Origin: Haberlea rhodopensis
Lineage: Eukaryota > Streptophyta > Magnoliopsida > Lamiales > Gesneriaceae
Assembly: GCA_907163345.1 (NCBI GenBank)
Contig: CAJQUN010000009.1
Location: 4,464,001 to 4,528,000, forward strand
DNA: 64,000 nt
Direction: 5' to 3'
Shown here: positions 58,060-64,000 of the stretch, in pieces
Numbering within the stretch: the stretch's first letter is position 1
Layout of the letters: every line of letters begins with the position of its first letter
Position numbers and translations under genes: made by a program
The notes under the pieces: model-generated
What the model was told of the DNA's origin: nothing
What the model saw: only the letters and a program-made list of their open reading frames with translations
The model's database searches: none

Positions 58060-61000
58060 AGATGTTTTGATGGTATGCTTTTTCATGAATATGCAGGTTT
58101 TGCATGTGTACTTGAGCTACTGGCAGAACCCTTCTATATTTTGTCCCAAACCTTGCTTCTTCTCCGATTGCGGCTGCTAGTTGAAACTGCAGCTACCCTT
58201 TCACGCTGTATTACAACATATTTCCTCCTCCTGAAGCAACGTGACCTGGTGTGTGGTAATTTTTATATTTATTGTCAAACCTGAAGGACCTTTATATTCC
58301 TTAATCCTTTGTTGTTATAAGTCGGAATTGAATAATTGTATAACTACATGACTTGAATAAATGTTTATTTTCTTATTGTTTGGTCTTTTAATGTTTGGTT
58401 GTAACTCTAGACATATCTGAGAGCTGCTTTTGTTATCCTCAGTTAACCTATGTTATGGTCCCCAAGGTTTTGCCTTTCTTCATAATATTCCTTCTTTTGT
58501 AGTCCTAAATCCTAACATCTTTAATTCAAATTTTTTATGGTTTTATTACCTGTGATTATTTTTTAAATAAACTCTAGATGATGTGCCTGCTTTATCTTCC
58601 TTGTGATCAACTTCTGTTTACTGTCGAGGGTGGGCATAATTGTGACTTCAAACATGAACAACTGTTGTATTTTCAGGAGAAAGCAATTGTATTTTCCTTG
58701 TCCCAGACAGCATATGGAACTTTTATTTTCTTAGGTTATTGGGGCTACTTTCTTCTATTTCAAGTGTATAAAAGTGATGTCCTTTTCCCTTTCAGGTTTC
58801 ACTCTTTTTTGAGACTCGTGTTATTATTTATTTGTGAATTTTTTTCTGACACCTAGTAAGTTGGAGGAAAAAGAATGATGTATCAGTGGAATATTTATTT
58901 AAACATGTGGTAAGCTGATAAGTACTTTCATGATTTCTTTTGATGTTTTTGTTAAAGTTTTTTCATGATTACTTTTGATGTTTTTGGCGAAGCGTTTGTA
59001 TGTTTTGAAATGTTCCTATATAACCCCTCATGATCTCGCGGTACATGTTAGGTTTTTACCTTAATCATAAATTACCTAATCATAAAGTACTTTAGCTTAT
59101 GTGATATATTGATATGGGAATTTATTAGTCAAGTAAAGTTGCAGAAGAATCCCACACAAGTCCAATAGCAGAAGAAGCCCATATTGAACATGTGGAGGGT
59201 GAGGTGGTAGGTTGTTAGCAGAGGAGAGAGAGTAGTTGTTACGTTTGGGGGAAAGGGAATAAATGTGCTTGGGGGGGAAGGGATGAGGATCTCAGTATTT
59301 TTGAGTGAGTTTTGGTTGAGCCATTGGCTTGGGCAGAGTAGGTTCTCCTCTCTAAGTAAAAGCTTTTGAGTGTTCTTTACATTTCCTTTGTAATTTTCAA
59401 TTCAGAAACATATCATATTTCAGTTCTTCTTAGTGTTCTTTAAATTTGCATCATTGCTTTCTGTTGTACATCTTTCTGTATGCAACATATATATATACAT
59501 GTTTTCTTTGCGAGAATCCTGATTAACTGGTGGACTTTTATATTTGTCGCGGTGTATTAGTTTAATGCATGTGAAATTTATTTCTACTTTCTATTATTAT
59601 CTTGGAGCAAAATATTAGTTTGATTTGAAACAACTCATCAAGAAGCTTTTCGAAAAAAAGAAGTCATTGCTTACAGTTTTCATTGTAAGCTGTTGATTTA
59701 TGCAGAGTTGGAAATCTGATGGCTTATGACCGGCCACTTGCAAATATGTGCTTGATTTTTACTCTTCAATCCTTCCGAAAGTTGGTTCTTCAGGAAGGTG
59801 AAAAGATGGTCCTCGTATGGTTGGACACACCATATAACCAAGCAGTATATGGACTTGTAGACAAACTAGGTAATCACTCATTCATGACGTCTTTGACGTG
59901 GACATGTAATTGCTTGATGTGGACTAACCACCATTTTCAGATTTCAGGAATTCTGTTAGACCATAAATGAGTATTCTGATATGTATGAGTTTGATATTTC
60001 AGGGAGCTTAGTGGTGAGACTGGTTTTTCTTCCATTTGAAGAAAGTTCTTATGCTACATTTGCAAGGTGTGCATCAGGTTTATCTCTTTTCTATTTCAGA
60101 TTTTTTTGTAACCAACACAAGGGATTTGTTTTTTCAACAATTTTTTTGTCATTCACCACCGCTAGATTTTTCTTGCTGGGTTGCCTTTATTTGCATTTTC
60201 AGATGCTGAAATATATGATTAAATGCACAAGGATTATGAATCCTTGGGCCATTATTACTTGATGATGCTGGCGGGCCTGGTACTTCACCATCAATAAGAA
60301 GGATGATCTTTGAATCTGTTTTCAGTTAACCGGAGTAAATGAAACTATATCAGTTGTGAACATCTCCCATCCTTACAGTAACATGTGTTAATACACCTCC
60401 CCATTATTCACTTATTAACTGAAAGTGGACCAAATTGACCTTTTTCTATGAGGTTGAACATTTCCAGTATATCTAGCAACATTATTTAAATTCAGTTTGC
60501 GTTCATTTTTGCTAGCTATGTTAATCGTGTTAGCTAAATGTCCATGCAGAGGATTACAGAGAGAAAAAAAGGAATCTTGGAAGGCGTCTGACAGATGCTA
60601 TGAAGCTTGTTTTGCTCATAGGTAATTATTTTATCGCATTTTTGTCTAAAAAAATTGTTGTTGCCCTTCAGTGTGGTAAGCAAGTACCATTGGTTAGATG
60701 TTTATTGAGTCTTCTCGACTATGTAACTGCATGTACATGTGAGTCGTGGCCTTTCGGTCTAGAAATTATGAATTCTCAGGACTGGTAGAATAAGAAAATT
60801 GATTTTTTCTTAGTTTGCTATCTTGTTAGCATTGGCCCTTATGGTATGACTTGCTAGCAATGCATGACTTTTTGACCCTTCTGTTATTCTTTGAAATCTT
60901 ACGTTTTTATACGATCAGGTCTGGTGGTTATCGCATTTGGTCCGAGCTATTCTTATTCTCTCATAAGATTGTTGTATGGTCAGAAGTGGAGTGACGGAGA

Positions 61001-62350
61001 GGCTTCAACAGCACTCCGATATTATTTCATGTATGTGATAGTTTTGGCCATGAATGGTAAGTATTTGCTCGTTACATTCCGTAATACTGCATATAATGTT
61101 AATTTTCTAGCTTGGGCATTAACTAAATCGTATATGCATTTCTTTTGTACAATTAATAGTAATGATCTATCTGCACTTGTGGGCGTGGCTGCATGACTCT
61201 GATTTGCATGAAGCTTTTTATAAGTAATTAAGTTGATCTTTTTCTCCTGCTAACAGGGACATCTGAAGCATTTTTGCATGCAGTAGCAACAGAGAATCAG
61301 CTCAAGCGCTCGAATGACTCATTACTTGTCTTCTCACTGATTTACCTAGTTTTGAATGTCTTGCTTATACGATCAGCAGGCGTAGTTGGATTAATATTTG
61401 CAAATTCTTTGAGTATCCTCCATGGTTAAATTCTTCCCATTGTTGTTTGCTTTTGGTGAGAAAGCCAACAAAATAGACAATACTTTCTATTCACAGTCTC
61501 TGGATATCATCTGCCATGATCTTTAAGTCGCACTCTTTATATTTCAATTTTTTAGTTTTTTTTTTTGGGCTTAAATAGATATATATTCCGTTCGATATAT
61601 TCGTATCTAATTATGTTTCATGACTCATTATGCTTCCTAAGACTCATAGCCATGTTAAGAATTATGTTAGTTACATATGAAGTCCAAGACAGATGTGGAG
61701 ATGGCTGGGAGGATTTCTCCACTTGTTATCTTTGACTGCTATTTCGCAAATACCTTTGCCTTATTGAGGCAACAGTTGCATTTATATTAGTGATTACAAC
61801 CAACATCATCAATGATGAATTTACGATCCATGTCTTTGCTTCTTTGACCATATCCAAAGACATGATCCTCAGGATAATCTATTCAGCCGTTTTTATCAAA
61901 AGATATTTCAAGGTATATCTACATTTTATGCAACTTACCTCATTTTCTTTGGCCAGTATTTCAGCTTGACCTTCGTTAATGTTGATATTTCAAATTCAAA
62001 TTTGAAATCTCTTTTTTATTTGTGTGCAGGACTCTTCCTCCTTTCCTTCAGCAATTGCTTGCCTTCAGGCTTTGAGTACCTGCTACTTTCAGGTGTGGCG
62101 ACCTTCGTCCTCGAGAGAATGTATTTGAACCGAGATAACTTCTGGGCGACTTTTCCCATTCACTTCTCTTTTGGTTTTGCATGTTTCAGTATAGCTGTTA
62201 TAGTAATGTGAGTATAATTTCTTTTGGAATTCATTCTAGGCATACAAGTTTTGGTGGGTATTTCTAATAGTTATTTGTTTTTATTGTAGATATCGTAGAG
62301 AGAAGGCTTTCGTTCACAAAATCATACGTGTTCGGGAGCATGCTGATTAA
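56002..62350 (+). CDS. RFT1: RFT1 homologue (dolichol-oligosaccharide translocation protein), 14 exons, frameshift in exon 13
   Basis: RFT1 is a multi-pass endoplasmic reticulum membrane protein needed for N-glycosylation at the Man5GlcNAc2-PP-dolichol step; its flippase role is debated. Exons: 56002-56071, 56157-56236, 57184-57278, 57711-57874, 58097-58248, 58677-58795, 59706-59869, 60003-60077, 60550-60621, 60919-61056, 61257-61412, 61860-61912, 62030-62207 and 62290-62350. Junctions are GT..AG and in phase through exon 12. Landmarks are TQFLSRGIPFIFNSWIVRHL, SREGFRRACMR, RLLYGQKWSDGEAS and ANSLNMILRI. In exon 13 the frame reads DSSSF and then slips by one base at the T-run 62042-62044, reaching TGA at 62126-62128. 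With one more base the homologous tail, from SNCLPSG to exon 14 YRREKAF, would follow. As read, the protein has 478 residues instead of about 525. This may be a real allele or a consensus error. Confidence 0.92.
56778..56997. mobile_element. Possible small insertion in RFT1 intron 2
   Basis: CACTGGCGGATCTAAGCAGA begins a 220-bp block with long homopolymers (C-run at 56883-56896) that ends GCGTTTGCTCCTGCC. TTTGAG occurs on both sides (56772-56777 and 56998-57003). The 'GGCGGATC..' phrase with 'GCCCCT' tracts is common in small plant transposons, but I see no inverted terminal repeat, so class and limits are uncertain. Confidence 0.35.
58021..58055. repeat. CT microsatellite in RFT1 intron 4
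   Basis: A run of about 15 CT dinucleotides close to the splice acceptor of exon 5. Confidence 0.95.
59110..59487 (+). mobile_element. Solo LTR in RFT1 intron 6, 378 bp
   Basis: Starts TGATATGGGAATTTATTAG and ends CTGTATGCAACA, flanked by TATAT at 59105-59109 and 59488-59492. The flank is an AT repeat, which weakens the duplication as evidence. Its layout (GGGGGAAAGGG tract, TTGGCTTGGGCAGAG, AGGTTCTCCTCTC, then T-rich end) parallels the LTR of the nested gag-only element at 42192-42604, suggesting a related family. Confidence 0.6.
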
Positions 62351-63331
62351 ATCTCTTATGGTTCAAACTTCTCTTTTTCCTTCCCATTTCCAGACTTTCA
62401 AGAAATTAACTACCGATGACGTTCTTATACACACAATGAATCCCGCAAGCGTTATTGAATATTCCCTTTTAATTCAATATTAAAAAGTGTGAGAATATTT
62501 TTAAAAAAAGTTAAAAATTTGTGAGATTTGAACTCGTGGGTGGCAGTATAATACGTTTATGTTTAAGTAAATTGTAGCTTTTAAGTACACCTTTTTTACA
62601 ACCGATGACGATCCTCATCAAATATTATAAAAAAATTAAATTTATTAGTTATTATATCAAAATTAATAAACTATTTAAATATGAATTTATAACTAATATA
62701 TAAAGGACTAAAATAATAGTAATCAATGAAATTAAAAGGAATATTCTAGAAAATATTATTTATAGAGTAAAATTTGAATTATATGAGATGGAGATGGGTT
62801 TTGTATTTGGTTGAAAATTGATGTAAAAGTTGTGCTTTGTAGTTAAAGATTATGAAAATAATAATATGTACTAAAGAAATCCCATATATAAGAATTGACG
62901 AAATAAATGGATAAATTATATCCAGTTTTAGTTTTTCTCTTACAAATTCATTATAAGAAATGTTATCTACGAAACCCACAAATCAAGGGAAAAAAGGAAC
63001 CAAACATCATGTAAAATTTCCCCTTGAAAGCGGTAAACTTAAGCGTGGATTATTGTAAAAGTAAGCAAAAGGAGGTTTTGATTGTACTTGGGACGGAAGA
63101 TTAACGTTGAATTATTAAATCAAGGAATGAATATGGTACAGCTAAAGCCTCAAATCTTGGGCTTATGTCAACTTTAAAGAATCCATACATGAGGATTTGC
63201 GCTTTAATAATCATATGAACATAACATAATTGATTGTGTGATTTCTTTAATTTAAATATATTTGGAAAGGAGTATCGGCGATTAAGATGTGATATATCAA
63301 GAAAACATAATTTTGATATATGAAATTTTGA
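62351..63331. other. RFT1 3' flank and intergenic sequence
   Basis: AT-rich, with no supported gene. The first few hundred bases are presumably RFT1 3' untranslated region. Confidence 0.45.
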
Positions 63332-63332
63332 A

Positions 63333-63570
63333 GGGACCTGGATAGACTCAGAGTGTCCCGGCACTATCTTAGTCATGGCCGTGTGTTTTTCGGCGTTTAT
63401 CGTTACTCGGCCGTTTTATGTTCACACATTTACTAGCTGTATCTTTGTCGGTGTCCTGGCTTGGTGTTTGTATTTACTGTTGCATTTGGGTTGTTTAACT
63501 GTGCCAGGGCTGATTTTTGTTGTAACCCGTTTGATATATTAATATTATAATATATGTTAAAAAAAAACGA
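63333..63570 (+). mobile_element. 5'-truncated LINE 3' end
   Basis: The stretch ends TTGTTGTAACCCGTTTGATA, a few AT repeats and then an A-run at 63559-63568, a familiar 3' end of plant L1-type LINEs. Similar short sequences lie either side (GAAATTTTGAAG at about 63322 and GAAATTTAAAG at about 63570), which may be the target duplication. Only a few hundred bases of the untranslated 3' part are present, and no reverse transcriptase remains. Confidence 0.45.
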
Positions 63571-64000
63571 AATTTAAAGTTTAAAGAGTTTAAGTTAGGT
63601 GATTATTAGAACAATAAATATGGAAATTTTCAATCCAGAATAATTTCATTATAAGTTTCACAAAGTAGAATGTAACATAATTTTTTAACCAATTGACCAG
63701 AATATAGGCAAGTGATAGAGCAGCGTAGCATAGGATAAATGCCCATTTGATGCTAGGTTGTCCGTGCCCAGACACACCAGTTGAGGAATGGGGACAAGGA
63801 AGCAAAACCAGGAAAGCTCATATGTGAAGGAAATGAGCGGGGCCCACATATTTCCTTTTCAATTTCAAAAGCGGGCCCATTACCTTAAAATAATCGACTG
63901 TTAGTACACCTCACACGTGCTGTGCCTGGGTTCATTAACATTTGCTATCCCGGAGCATCTATCATTGATGAGTGTAGCTACCATTCCATAGGAAATGGAA
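63571..64000. other. Right-edge intergenic sequence
   Basis: No gene is recognised. A CACACGTGCT element lies near 63912 and GGGCCCA motifs near 63840 and 63875. The latter are frequent in plant promoters, so a plus-strand gene could begin beyond the window. Confidence 0.35.

Noticed and set aside
59981..60262. Longer reading of RFT1 exon 8 into the following intron
   Set aside because: The donor at 60078 (TCAG|GTTTATC) joins in phase to exon 9 at 60550; the extended frame loses family similarity after the donor.
1..64000. CRISPR array or bacterial-type operon
   Set aside because: The direct repeats seen are minisatellites or LTRs without regular spacers, and all real genes are intron-bearing or typical plant genes.

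Overview
The window is nuclear DNA from a flowering plant, most likely a eudicot. The evidence is intron-rich single-copy plant genes with GT..AG junctions, AT-rich intergenic DNA, and many LTR retrotransposons, solo LTRs and small DNA transposons. I cannot name the species. No bacterial operon, CRISPR array or rRNA gene is visible, and I recognised no tRNA gene by eye.

Six host genes can be read. On the minus strand: an intronless multi-pass membrane protein (4362-5315), a small 83-residue protein of unknown function (13418-13669), an 11-exon lecithin-cholesterol-acyltransferase-like phospholipase, LCAT4 (16464-23853), and the ribosome biogenesis factor RLP24 (36372-37659). On the plus strand: an organelle-type RsmI rRNA methyltransferase (38423-48813), divergent from RLP24 across about 0.76 kb, and the dolichol-oligosaccharide protein RFT1 (56002-62350). 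RFT1 carries an apparent one-base deletion in exon 13. They are unrelated housekeeping genes and do not form a pathway. The left edge holds part of a plant-mobile-domain (PMD) gene with an in-frame stop; a cluster of eight palindromes lies upstream of it.

Most of the rest is transposon-derived, and many insertions can be delimited exactly by target-site duplications (TSDs). They include a 441-bp hAT-type MITE (5888-6328, TSD GGGGCTAC); a 4.05-kb non-autonomous Mutator-like element filled with about 120-bp tandem repeats (8331-12385, TSD TCAAATATA); a 634-bp inverted-repeat element (31014-31647); and a 2.1-kb non-autonomous LTR element in an LCAT4 intron (20019-22117, TSD AAAAC). There are five solo LTRs (15082-15538, 24294-25560, 26569-29052, 32487-32933, 59110-59487). 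A defective Copia element (40023-48073, TSD CGCAG, unusual AG..CT ends) sits inside RsmI intron 6 and is itself interrupted by a young 3.2-kb gag-only LTR element (42192-45423, TSD GTTTC). That inner element carries two long open reading frames I do not recognise. A second, decayed Copia lies at 49492-54060.

The RsmI and LCAT4 coding sequences stay open across their exons despite these insertions. The least explained things here are the two unknown reading frames of the gag-only element and the palindrome cluster at 2535-2816. I see no evidence for a wholly new biological system.
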